Of a stretch of 64,000 nucleotides of DNA, positions 24,519 to 32,092 are shown piece after piece. Origin of the DNA: G020354025 sp964621455 (GTDB lineage: Bacteria > Fidelibacterota > Marinisomatia > SCGC-AAA003-L08 > TS1B11); contig CAZULW010000004.1 in the NCBI GenBank assembly GCA_964621455.1, positions 1 through 64,000 on the forward strand. The letters are read 5' to 3'. Every line of letters begins with the position of its first letter. Positions within the stretch are counted from its first letter, which is position 1. The position numbers and the translations under genes were made by a program. Below the pieces are notes generated by a model, which ran no database searches, was not told the DNA's origin, and saw only the letters and a program-made list of their open reading frames with translations.

Positions 24519-25277
24519 TTACTCGAATGGGGGGAAGTAGCTAGTGATCTGGTGAGAGTAGACGAGCTTCTTTGCCTTCTGATATTTCTTTTTGGCCGTG
24601 CTTACCGGCATCCCTAACTGGTCCGAAACCATCTTCCAGGTCGCCTGTGGCCCGACCTCGCGCTGCATCCTGTCTCTAACTACCATCACCATCAGGCTCT
24701 CAAGCACCTTTTCAAGTGACTGTCTAGACGTCCCGATGACCGCCGGCAGGAGGATCGTATTCCCAGCCTTTAGCATAACTTGAATCCGCCTGTCTTGAAG
24801 TTTTTTATTAGCGTTTACGATCTGCGGTTCAATCCCTCGAGTGAGATCGAATCTTAAAGTGAGGGTATTGGGGGGTGCTTCTGATTCAGGAATTTCAACG
24901 GGTAGATCGTCCGCTCTGGCTTGGAGCTCTAATCGAAATCCGTCTATCTCCCGGATGCGGTTTTGTTGAATACCGAATTTCTTCTCTGGCGCCTTCATAG
25001 AGGCAGTCACTTCAACCAACTTGACACGAACCCCAGTATTGCTATACAAGTCATTAAGAATTTTATCCACTTTCTGGGCAAAGTATGCTTTAGCCTTATC
25101 CTTGCTTCGCGGCACGATGCGTAAATCTTGGTTATAGGTTTTACACTGAGTCTCTATCTGCTCAAAAGCGGCGTTGTAGTGATTCCTGTAGAACTCGGTC
25201 TCACAGTAACTATCCAGGATATAAAATATTAAGATGTATTCAGGGATTGAAAAGAATCGGTCGCTTGGTTCAGTCAA
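24519..25277 (-). CDS. Hypothetical satellite protein with C-terminal HTH-like segment
   Basis: 252 residues from a TTG start with GGGAG five bases upstream. The N-terminal 60 residues are aromatic and helical (EYILIFYILDSYCETEFYRN). The C-terminus WKMVSDQLGMPVSTAKKKYQ looks like a sigma-type or resolvase-type helix-turn-helix. No family recognised. It may be a regulator or DNA-binding partner of the replication genes. Confidence 0.55.
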   Translation of the reverse strand: MTEPSDRFFSIPEYILIFYILDSYCETEFYRNHYNAAFEQIETQCKTYNQDLRIVPRSKDKAKAYFAQKVDKILNDLYSNTGVRVKLVEVTASMKAPEKKFGIQQNRIREIDGFRLELQARADDLPVEIPESEAPPNTLTLRFDLTRGIEPQIVNANKKLQDRRIQVMLKAGNTILLPAVIGTSRQSLEKVLESLMVMVVRDRMQREVGPQATWKMVSDQLGMPVSTAKKKYQKAKKLVYSHQITSYFPPFE

Positions 25278-25485
25278 TTTAACTCCCTTCAGTTAGTCCC
25301 TTGAAATGAAAGGCGGGCGGCAAGCCGTTAAGGGAGACGGCCTGTCCCCCGGTTAATTAAGCCGGGGTCAGCCGCCGCCAGGATTAAGTTACTGCCCCCC
25401 TGCCGTATGTTTACAAGTCTATGCCTGTCATTTCGGTCGTATCTTTAGTGCTAGTACTTCCCGCGCTTGCGGAGGACGGAAGGCA
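25278..25485. other. Intergenic region with hairpins
   Basis: Holds CCCCGG..CCGGGG (about 25347-25369) and CCGCGCTTGCGG (about 25462). No gene seen. Confidence 0.35.
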
Positions 25486-25968
25486 TTACTTTAGAATTTT
25501 GTAAGATGCAGTAGCCCAACTAAGGTAATGATCGCTATGTTCCCAATATGTACAACCTTCGCCTGAAGAGCCCGTTGATTCTCCGAGACTACAATTTGCT
25601 GCATCGTGGGCTACAGCAGCGCCTCCGTCTACATAGATATAGCACCAGACATATACAACGGGAAAATATTGGCTAAAAGGTTCTCCGTAACTCTGGGCCG
25701 TTATAAAAAGACTTGCCCCTTTTTTTACTTTAAATTTTAATCTCCATAAACTACCCCCAAAAGCCTCAGCCAACGTTTTATGCCTCTCATCATTGGCAAA
25801 TTTTATGGACTGAGATTCTTCATTTTCATCTAAGTACCTGATTGATGTAGTGTCTCCAGCAGACTCAACTAAATATTCAACTTCATAGTATTTTATTTCA
25901 GGCTCAGTGCTTTGTTTTTCACATTGTACTAAAACAATAATGGCGAGAAGCCAGAATAATCGTTTCAT
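25486..25968 (-). CDS. MmpS-like lipoprotein (satellite cargo)
   Basis: 160 residues from the ATG at 25968 with GGAGA upstream. MKRLFWLLAIIVLVQC gives a lipoprotein signal with Cys16. The mature part has the pattern of small MmpS-type beta domains: YEVEYLVESAGDTTSIRYLD, then LWRLKFKVKKGASLFITAQS, and CYIYVDGGAAVAHD. It is clearly related to the lipoprotein at 39775-40212, which lies beside a second, decayed element end. Probably an accessory (morphon) gene with its own promoter, expressed by the host and exposed in the envelope. Confidence 0.7.
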   Translation of the reverse strand: MKRLFWLLAIIVLVQCEKQSTEPEIKYYEVEYLVESAGDTTSIRYLDENEESQSIKFANDERHKTLAEAFGGSLWRLKFKVKKGASLFITAQSYGEPFSQYFPVVYVWCYIYVDGGAAVAHDAANCSLGESTGSSGEGCTYWEHSDHYLSWATASYKILK

Positions 25969-26199
25969 TTTATGTTCTCCGCTATGCCCGCTTCCGGGCC
26001 GCATTCCCTGACTGGCTTTCTCCATAAAATACGCCCAGGGGGACATACGCTCCTGAACAAAGCGCCCTGTCTCGAAGAACAGGCCCCCGGGCATATTCTT
26101 TTAGGAAATAATAAAGCCGAAAGTAACGCCGCTGGTATTGCTGTTCAGGATTCATGCCGTCCGTATATTATGCTACGGGTGGGGGAATGTCAAGGGGCG

Positions 26200-26883
26200 T
26201 CAGAGCAGTCTGGACCATTGTTGAGTTTTACGAGGAGGGTTCTTCCCGGCTCCGTGGTACCGCATGATCATATCGGCACCTTTAAGTTTGATCTCGTCGT
26301 CTTTACTGATGTCAACGGTTTCCTTGATTGACCTAATTGCCCACTCAACGGTTGCGCCGGTTTCTTCTCCGACTTCATTGATATTCTGGTTTACGGCATC
26401 CATGATCCTCCTCTGTCTCAACAGCTTGTAGGCTTGATCCTTCGCCCATTTGAAGCTTTTCGTAGAGAAAGCCGTGAGATACGCTCCGACGGGATTATCA
26501 ATGTCCGTCAGGTAATAGCAGACGAACAACCACTCCCTCCGGGTCAGTTCTTGCCTCTCCCGGAAATGCTCTTCCGCCGTTTTATCCCCGCCGAAGGAAT
26601 AGATATTCTTCCTGAAATTGCTGTCCATCCTGGAACCAGGGCGACAGATGAATGACCCGCAGACAGTCCGTACATATTGACTCCCCCCCTTGCCATAGTT
26701 ATCGGTGCGGTACATACTCTTTCGCTTAAGTATCTGAACAACTGTGCCATCGTCCGTTAGAACCCAATCCCCTTCCTGACCCTCACGCCAATTCTCAGTT
26801 ATTGTTTCGTCAGGGTTATTCTCAGAAAACTCTTCCCACTCATACATGAAGTGCACAATGCCTTTGATCTCCCGGCTTCTCAC
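26200..26883 (-). CDS. Small-terminase-like protein
   Basis: 227 residues from a GTG start with AAGGAGG five bases upstream. The C-terminal ~130 residues fit the terminase small subunit family: ELTRREWLFVCYYLTDIDNP, VGAYLTAFSTKSFKWAKDQA, YKLLRQRRIMDAVNQNI, then an oligomerisation-type helix and DEIKLKGADMIMRYHG. The N-terminal 90 residues are extra and not recognised. A TerS without TerL or capsid genes is a hallmark of satellites that redirect a helper phage's packaging. Confidence 0.72.
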   Translation of the reverse strand: MRSREIKGIVHFMYEWEEFSENNPDETITENWREGQEGDWVLTDDGTVVQILKRKSMYRTDNYGKGGSQYVRTVCGSFICRPGSRMDSNFRKNIYSFGGDKTAEEHFRERQELTRREWLFVCYYLTDIDNPVGAYLTAFSTKSFKWAKDQAYKLLRQRRIMDAVNQNINEVGEETGATVEWAIRSIKETVDISKDDEIKLKGADMIMRYHGAGKNPPRKTQQWSRLL

Positions 26884-27097
26884 CTATCCTCCTTCCCGTT
26901 GACTGCGCGTCACTATATATAGGCAATCGGGAGTAAACATACCCTGAAACATCTGGGGAAGGCCGGTAGTGGCCGAAAACTCAAAATTGCCCAAAAATGT
27001 GCGCGGCCTATATAACATAGACCCCCTACTCCCCTTCCGGCTCTTCGGTTTGCGGAATTACGTTGAGTTTTATCAAATGGATTCCAGGCGGGGACCT

Positions 27098-27225
27098 AAG
27101 CTGGTCCGTATCCGGTTCCGTATCCGGTTTCCGGTGCGGTTGTTTGCGTTTCTTTGCGGTAGTTTGGGGTAGTGGCTGGGCCGGGGATTCCCGCCGTTTC
27201 GTGTGGTTTCTCGTCGGAAAAGGCT
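27098..27225. other. Right-end integrase arm-type sites
   Basis: Repeated CCGTATCCGG units at about 27107 and 27118, then GGTTGTTTGCG and TTCTTTGCGGTAGTTTG. The same order and sequences recur at 40382-40460 next to another tRNA fragment, and inverted at 18648-18700. They are likely binding sites for the integrase N-terminal domain. Confidence 0.55.
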
Positions 27226-27271
27226 TCGAGCCACCTGGCGGAATCGAACCGCCGACCTGCCGATTACGAAT
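27226..27271. repeat. attR (46-bp direct repeat inside tRNA-Thr)
   Basis: Identical to 18735-18780; here the tRNA gene is complete, so the element entered at its 3' side and restored the gene. Confidence 0.85.
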
Positions 27272-27301
27272 CGGCTGCTCTACCAGCTGAGCTAAGGTGG
27301 C
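27229..27301 (-). tRNA. tRNA-Thr (anticodon CGT)
   Basis: 73 nt. Acceptor GCCACCT/AGGTGGC, D arm GCTC/GAGC, anticodon stem GCCGA/TCGGC with loop TTCGTAA, T arm GGCGG-TTCGATT-CCGCC. No encoded CCA. Target of the satellite-like element. Confidence 0.95.
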
Positions 27302-27464
27302 GCTGGCCTGGGGCCGGCTAGGGTAGCAAAATTTAATGAAATTTCCCCGGCGATGGGGGTGAATAGGGCAGAAGTCTACCAGCTGCCTGCCAAACACTTT
27401 GATGACGGGTCGCCGTTTCGTGGCTAACTTCTTCCACCCAGTCCATCAACCCGGAGATTTAGCG

Positions 27465-28166
27465 ATGAACTTCCTCAAATGTCGACTATCACTCTCGATG
27501 GCGCTACTTTTTCTTGCCGCCTGCTTCGCGCCCAAGATCGACCTCCAACCCGGCGACCGCATCATCTTCCTGGGGGACTCCATCACCAGGCAAGGCGACC
27601 AGCCCGGCGGGTATGTTACCATCGTCCGGGACACCCTCACCGCCCGGCACCCGGACCTGGGCCTGGAGATTATCGGCGCCGGCATCGGCGGCAACAAGGT
27701 GCCCGACCTCCAGGAGCGCCTGCATCGGGACGTGCTCTCAAAGCGGCCCGCCGTCGTTTTTATCTATGTCGGGATCAACGACGTGTGGCACTCCATCAAG
27801 CCCCAGGGGGGAACTCCCGTGAGCCGCTACGAAGCAGGACTGAGAAGTATCATTGGCAGGACCACCAGCAGTGGAGCCCGCGTAGTGCTATGCACACCCT
27901 CCGTCATCGGCGAGCGGCACGACGGCTCCAACCTCCTGGACACCATGCTGGACGAATACGCCGCCATCAGCCGCCGGGTGGCCCGTGAGCTGGATGTCCC
28001 CCTGGTAGACCTGCGGAAAGCCTTCCTCAAGCACCTGCGGGATTATAACGTAGAGAACCTGGAAAGCGGTATCCTAACCTATGACGGCGTGCATCTGAGC
28101 GATGAGGGCAACCGGCTGGTGGCGGAACAGGTGCTGAAGGCACTGGGGGAGAGAGGGATAAAGTGA
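27465..28166 (+). CDS. SGNH/GDSL-family lipoprotein hydrolase
   Basis: 233 residues from the ATG at 27465 with CCGGAG upstream. Lipobox LAAC. The four SGNH blocks are present: GDSIT (nucleophile Ser), GIGGN (Gly), GINDVW (Asn) and DGVHLSDEGN (Asp/His). An esterase or acetylhydrolase acting on carbohydrate or lipid esters in the periplasm; substrate unknown. Stands alone just outside the element. Confidence 0.88.
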   Translation: MNFLKCRLSLSMALLFLAACFAPKIDLQPGDRIIFLGDSITRQGDQPGGYVTIVRDTLTARHPDLGLEIIGAGIGGNKVPDLQERLHRDVLSKRPAVVFIYVGINDVWHSIKPQGGTPVSRYEAGLRSIIGRTTSSGARVVLCTPSVIGERHDGSNLLDTMLDEYAAISRRVARELDVPLVDLRKAFLKHLRDYNVENLESGILTYDGVHLSDEGNRLVAEQVLKALGERGIK

Positions 28167-28290
28167 CGGCGCAATGAAACCGTCAGGTTGTAGCCTCGGA
28201 GCCTCTCCTTTCCCTTGCAGTTTACACCTTGGATGAGTTCCTTTCCCAAGCGCTTCCTCCTCTGATCCAGGTGAGAGCGCCGGTGTATCC

Positions 28291-29025
28291 ATGCAGGAAC
28301 TGAACACCATCGAACGGTTCCGATTTATTTACCGAGCCTGGCGTTACCGGTAGCTGATCGACCGGGATGAAATCGCCTTCCTGCTGGCTCACTTGAAGAA
28401 AGGGCAATGCGGAGTGGATGTCGGCGCCCATAAAGGTGCTTATGCCTATTGGATGTGCAAGGCCGTCGGCCGGGAAGGCCGGGTGTTTGCCTTCGAGCCC
28501 CAACGTGAACTGGCGGAATACCTATCGGTATTGGGCTTGCAGCAGGTTACGGTTGAGAACCTGGCGCTCTCCTCTAAAGCGGGGCCGGCCGTTTTGACGG
28601 TTCCCGGGGGAGGTGCCAGTCCGGGAGCAACGCTGGAACGGGATCTGCATCGAGGGCAAACCTGTACTGTACCTGTTACGACACTTGACGGTTATTTCGG
28701 CCAACGGCCCCACCTGCCGATCAACCTGATCAAGTGCGATGTGGAAGGCCACGAGCTGGCAGTCTTTAAAGGGGGGGAGAGAATTCTGAAGTCCTGGCGG
28801 CCGATCCTGATGTTCGAATGTGAACAGCGGCACCATTCCCATGACACCGTCCACGACGTTTTTGCCTATTTGGAGGGGCAAGGGTACGATGGTTTTTTCT
28901 ATCTGAAAGGGAAATTACACCCTATAGGTGAGTTTAATGTGAGCCAACACCAAAGCCAGGCCGCCGGTTATTACATTAATAATTTCATTTTTCTTCCAGG
29001 TGAACCAGGGGACTTGTCCTTCTAA
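28291..29025 (+). CDS. FkbM-type SAM methyltransferase interrupted by an in-frame amber codon
   Basis: From the ATG at 28291 the product reads MQELNTIERFRFIYRAWRYR, then a TAG at 28351-28353, then LIDRDEIAFLLAHLKKGQCG and onward in the same frame. The downstream part holds the SAM motif VDVGAHKGAY and the FkbM signatures FAFEPQ, LIKCDVEGHE and ILMFECE, so it belongs to the FkbM family of sugar or lipid O-methyltransferases. The N-terminal segment is a normal part of the family, so the amber codon is a mutation, a sequencing error or a readthrough site. A TTG at 28393 could restart translation but would drop the first helices. Confidence 0.75.
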
Positions 29026-29061
29026 GACAAGGGGGCTAATCGGAGGATCAAGCACATCGTC

Positions 29062-29346
29062 ATGTGGTGCCTGAAGGAAAAGGCCGGCGGGGCCGCGAAG
29101 GAAGAAAACGCCCGGGCCATGAAAGCGCGCCTGGAATCGCTCCCGGAAGTCATCCCGGAAATCCGGCGACTGGAGGTGGGGCTCAATGTCAAGGACTCGG
29201 AGCGGGCCGCCGACGTGGTGCTCTACTCCGAGTTTGACAGCCCTGAGGCCCTGGCCGCGTACAGCCGCCACCCCGCGCACCAGGAAGTGGTGACCTTCGT
29301 CCGGGAGATAGCCGCCGAGACGCGGGTGGTGGATTACGAGGTCTGA
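29062..29346 (+). CDS. Dabb (stress-responsive A/B barrel) protein
   Basis: 94 residues. Ferredoxin-like Dabb fold: HIVMWCLKE start, acidic helix, EIRRLEVGLNV, ADVVLYSEFDSPEALAAYSR, HPAHQEVV. Family members normally begin MIKHIVMW; here the codons before IKHIV are CGG AGG, so the canonical start appears lost and the ATG at 29062 would be used, with GGAGG rather far upstream. Function in the family is poorly defined (small-molecule or stress-related). It ends 13 bp inside the convergent ppx gene. Confidence 0.7.
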   Translation: MWCLKEKAGGAAKEENARAMKARLESLPEVIPEIRRLEVGLNVKDSERAADVVLYSEFDSPEALAAYSRHPAHQEVVTFVREIAAETRVVDYEV

Positions 29347-30314
29347 ACTGCTGGCCTACCCTGCTCGACCATCTCCAGCACCAGCCCCCATCGAAGTCCC
29401 TGATCGCTCACCGTCAGTTTGTCCAGGCCGAACCGCTCCATGACGGCCTGTAGGATCATCCCCCCGGCGATGATCACCTCGGCCCGTCCGGGATGCAGAC
29501 CGGGCAGCTTCAGCCGCTGGTTGCAGGGCAGGGCTGTGCAGCGGGCCAGGATTTGCCGCAGGGTCGCGGCGGTCAGGGTGGCACCGTGGACCCGGCTGTG
29601 GTCGTAGGTGTCCAGCTCCTGGTCCATGGCGACAAAAGTAGTGGTAGTGCCGCCCACGCCCACCAGGGCATCCGCTGATACGGGTAGACTGCCGCCCGCG
29701 AGTGCCTCGGCAATGTCCTGATCCGCCGCCGTCAGTTCCCCCGGGGCCGGGGGATCGTGGGAGAACCAGCGCTCGGTGAGGCGTACACTGCCCAGGGGCA
29801 GGCTCTCCACCGCCGCCAGTTGCCCATCCTCTTCGAAGATGATCTCGGTGCTGCCGCCACCTACATCCACGATGATACGACCGCCGCTGGGGGAAGGAAA
29901 GGCTTGCTGCACCGCGCGGAGGACCAGCTCCGCCTCCTCCCGGCCGCTGATCTGGATGAGGTCATACCCGGTTGCCTCCTGCAGGCGCCTATGGAGTTGA
30001 TCCCGGTTGACCGCTTCCCGGAAAGCGCTGGTAGCCACGCACCGCACCCGGCGGCAGCGGTGTAACTCGATGACGCCCTGATACTCCCGGAAGACCGCCT
30101 CGGCGCGGGCCATGGCTTGCTCGGACAGGCGCCCGGTCCGATCCACGCCGGCCCCCAGGCGGACAACCCGCAGCTCCTGGGCCAGGGGGATCAGCCGGGA
30201 GCCGTCCCACCGGGCCACCAGCAGCAGGCAGGTGTTGGTGCCCAGGTCGATGGCAGCGTAGGCTGGGGACAATATAGATGAGGAGAGGCGCACGGCCCAA
30301 AGCACCGGAGGCAC
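29334..30314 (-). CDS. ppx: Exopolyphosphatase / guanosine pentaphosphatase family
   Basis: 326 residues of the ASKHA fold. AIDLGTNTCLLLVA (phosphate 1), DVGGGSTEI (phosphate 2) and GVGGTTTTFVA are present, with the conserved Glu in FREAVN. A single-domain Ppx/GppA length. Releases phosphate from polyphosphate or converts pppGpp to ppGpp. The N-terminal ~15 residues are unusual and the true start could be slightly downstream. Adjacent to the PIN toxin pair but not clearly in its operon. Confidence 0.87.
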   Translation of the reverse strand: MPPVLWAVRLSSSILSPAYAAIDLGTNTCLLLVARWDGSRLIPLAQELRVVRLGAGVDRTGRLSEQAMARAEAVFREYQGVIELHRCRRVRCVATSAFREAVNRDQLHRRLQEATGYDLIQISGREEAELVLRAVQQAFPSPSGGRIIVDVGGGSTEIIFEEDGQLAAVESLPLGSVRLTERWFSHDPPAPGELTAADQDIAEALAGGSLPVSADALVGVGGTTTTFVAMDQELDTYDHSRVHGATLTAATLRQILARCTALPCNQRLKLPGLHPGRAEVIIAGGMILQAVMERFGLDKLTVSDQGLRWGLVLEMVEQGRPAVQTS

Positions 30315-30320
30315 CGGGTT

Positions 30321-30776
30321 TCAGTCCAGGCCGAAACGGGCTCTGAGGGCTGGGTCGTCGCTTTCTATCAAGGCCAGCATTTCATCCGGGCTGAAAACGG
30401 GCAATTCGCTGGCGGAGAAATCCCGGGTATTGTGGGTGATGATGAAATGGGCCTTAACACCCAGGGCTGAATAATACTGAACTGCGTCCTCAAAATCGGA
30501 GAAATCCGATACCAGCGCCCGGCTTACCACCCGCTCATCAACCGGAGCGATGTTCAGGAGCGTATGCAGTTTCTCCAGACTGGACCTGGCGACTTCCCTT
30601 GAAGCTTCCCTTGACATGATATAAAACAGGACGGGAAAAGACGCCGCTGAAACATAGCCCTGGAAATGACCCGTCTCTATAAGCGAGAGCAGCCGGGCGG
30701 CGGGTACGGCGAAAGGAGAACGCTCCAGGAAAACGTCCAGGATCACATTGGTATCCAGCAGAAGGGCTTTCGTCAT
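30321..30776 (-). CDS. PIN-domain toxin (VapC-like)
   Basis: 151 residues. LLLDTNVILDVFLERSP gives the first catalytic Asp; SDFEDAVQYYSA and THNTRDF supply the other acidic and polar residues of the PIN_3-type RNase fold. Start overlaps the antitoxin stop by 4 bp (ATGA). Together they form a type II toxin-antitoxin pair. Confidence 0.85.
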   Translation of the reverse strand: MTKALLLDTNVILDVFLERSPFAVPAARLLSLIETGHFQGYVSAASFPVLFYIMSREASREVARSSLEKLHTLLNIAPVDERVVSRALVSDFSDFEDAVQYYSALGVKAHFIITHNTRDFSASELPVFSPDEMLALIESDDPALRARFGLD

Positions 30777-31021
30777 CTATATTTCTGATCCAGGCGCCGG
30801 CGATACTTCTCCACCAGTTCCTCAGCCGACTGGCTGGTGGCGATAATCCCCCGCAGCTCCTTCACCAGCGGAGTTAGCTCCCCTTCTTCCGATTGCTGTT
30901 CCTCCAGAGACTTGAAGTAGACCGCCACCAGCCGGGACAGGCTGGTTCCCCGAGTACCCGCATAGGTTTTAGCCCGCTGAATGAGGCTCTTCTCAAGCCG
31001 TAATGTCAGTTTAGTCTGCAT
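30773..31021 (-). CDS. Antitoxin of the PIN toxin (DUF6364-like)
   Basis: 82 residues, with GAGG before the ATG. KLTLRLEKSLIQRAKTYA then GTSLSRLVAVYF is a ribbon-helix-helix DNA-binding domain; the C-terminal acidic tail would cover the toxin. A 29-bp AT-rich palindrome directly upstream is a likely autoregulatory operator. Confidence 0.82.
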   Translation of the reverse strand: MQTKLTLRLEKSLIQRAKTYAGTRGTSLSRLVAVYFKSLEEQQSEEGELTPLVKELRGIIATSQSAEELVEKYRRRLDQKYR

Positions 31022-31035
31022 GGATTCCTCTTTTT

Positions 31036-31064
31036 GACGTATATAATATAGTTATATATACGTC
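31036..31064. promoter_or_regulatory. Palindromic operator of the PIN module
   Basis: GACGTATATA facing TATATATACGTC around a 7-base centre, 15 bp upstream of the antitoxin ATG. Typical place for RHH antitoxin binding. Confidence 0.6.
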
Positions 31065-31108
31065 TAAAAGCAATGCTCGCCCTGAAGTAGTTATTCCTAT
31101 AGCTAGTG

Positions 31109-32092
31109 TTAACCAGGATCGGGAAGGAGACCTTTCTGATTTCGCACATGCTTACGTAGCCCTTGCACCACTGCCGCTACGATCAGGAACCGCACCAGCG
31201 CATTGCTGATGGGAAAGGGTGTAATCGGCAGCAAGGCCCGACTAAGGGAATAGGTAACAGGATTGAAGAGCAGCCGGCCCAGTGCCCGCTTACAGCGGAA
31301 ATAGCTTCCAGCCAGCGGCCAGGCGAAATCGGCGGCCAGGGCGGTGGCGATTTCCGGATGGCGGCTGACGATGAGGGGCAGGTTGTGGTAGCCGTAGTCA
31401 CGCAGCAGGTTGAGATGGGGGCCCAGGGGCCGGTCTTCATGGTGGTAAGCCACCGGTTTATTACTATAGAAAATTCCTCCGGGGAATTTCCGGGCGATTT
31501 GGTAGGCGAAGATAGTTTCTTCACCGCCGTAGTGGGTGAAGGGTTCATGTCGGCCCCCTGCGGTCTCGATGGCAGCCCGACTGAAAGCCGTATTGCTGGA
31601 TAACAGAAACTGGAACTCAACAGGTTTATCCAGCCCATACTGCCTGGCTCCCCGGTAGGGATATTCATAAAGGTAGCGGTTAAGTTTGGTTCTCGGCACC
31701 CAGTCGGCGGGCGCAATCCGGCCAATGATCGCCTCCCGACCAGTCTTAGCCAGCTCAGCCACGTGCTCATCCACATAGTCAGGAGCCACGACCATATCCC
31801 CATCCAGAAGAATCACCACTTCGCCGTTGGCATATTGTAATCCGTAATTCCGGGCACCACCCAAACCGATGTTCTCGGGGAGGCAATGGATGTGTATAAA
31901 AGGGGGCGGCACCTGGGCCAGCAGAAATTCGCGGGTGCCGTCGGTGGAGCCATCGTCAATGATGTGAACTTCCAGGCGATCCGGTGGGTAGTCCAGGCGG
32001 CAGAGGGACTTGAAGCAGACCGGATAATGGGGGCCTCCATTGTGAATGGGCGCCACTAGACTGGTTTTCGGAAGCTGCCTGGGGCCGCTCAT
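31109..32092 (-). CDS. Family 2 glycosyltransferase
   Basis: 327 residues from the ATG at 32092, which overlaps the preceding gene's stop by 4 bp. GT-A fold: SLVAPIHNGG, IIDDGSTDGT (nucleotide-binding), GGARNYGLQ, LLDGDMVV (DxD-like metal site), and an EE pair in GGEETIFAYQIA. Hydrophobic C-terminal stretches (LVRFLIVAAVV) may attach it to the membrane. Builds a surface polysaccharide. Confidence 0.87.
   Translation of the reverse strand: MSGPRQLPKTSLVAPIHNGGPHYPVCFKSLCRLDYPPDRLEVHIIDDGSTDGTREFLLAQVPPPFIHIHCLPENIGLGGARNYGLQYANGEVVILLDGDMVVAPDYVDEHVAELAKTGREAIIGRIAPADWVPRTKLNRYLYEYPYRGARQYGLDKPVEFQFLLSSNTAFSRAAIETAGGRHEPFTHYGGEETIFAYQIARKFPGGIFYSNKPVAYHHEDRPLGPHLNLLRDYGYHNLPLIVSRHPEIATALAADFAWPLAGSYFRCKRALGRLLFNPVTYSLSRALLPITPFPISNALVRFLIVAAVVQGLRKHVRNQKGLLPDPG

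Larger units (their letters stand above)
18735..27271. mobile_element. Integrative phage-satellite-like element in tRNA-Thr
   Basis: 8.5 kb bounded by 46-bp identical direct repeats (18735-18780 and 27226-27271) that correspond to the 3' part of tRNA-Thr(CGT). Gene content, all on the minus strand: tyrosine integrase next to one att, N4/N6 DNA methylase, AlpA/MerR-type HTH protein, CHC2-Toprim primase/helicase, a short replication-type protein, two unknown proteins, an MmpS-like lipoprotein and a small-terminase-like protein beside the other att. No capsid, portal, large terminase, tail or lysis genes are present. Integrase, AlpA, primase and TerS in a short tRNA-integrated island match the plan of phage-inducible chromosomal islands. 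A defective prophage is the alternative. Confidence 0.75.

Noticed and set aside
30321..31064. PIN-domain pair considered as part of a defence island
   Set aside because: Only a standard type II toxin-antitoxin pair with its operator; neighbours are ordinary genes.
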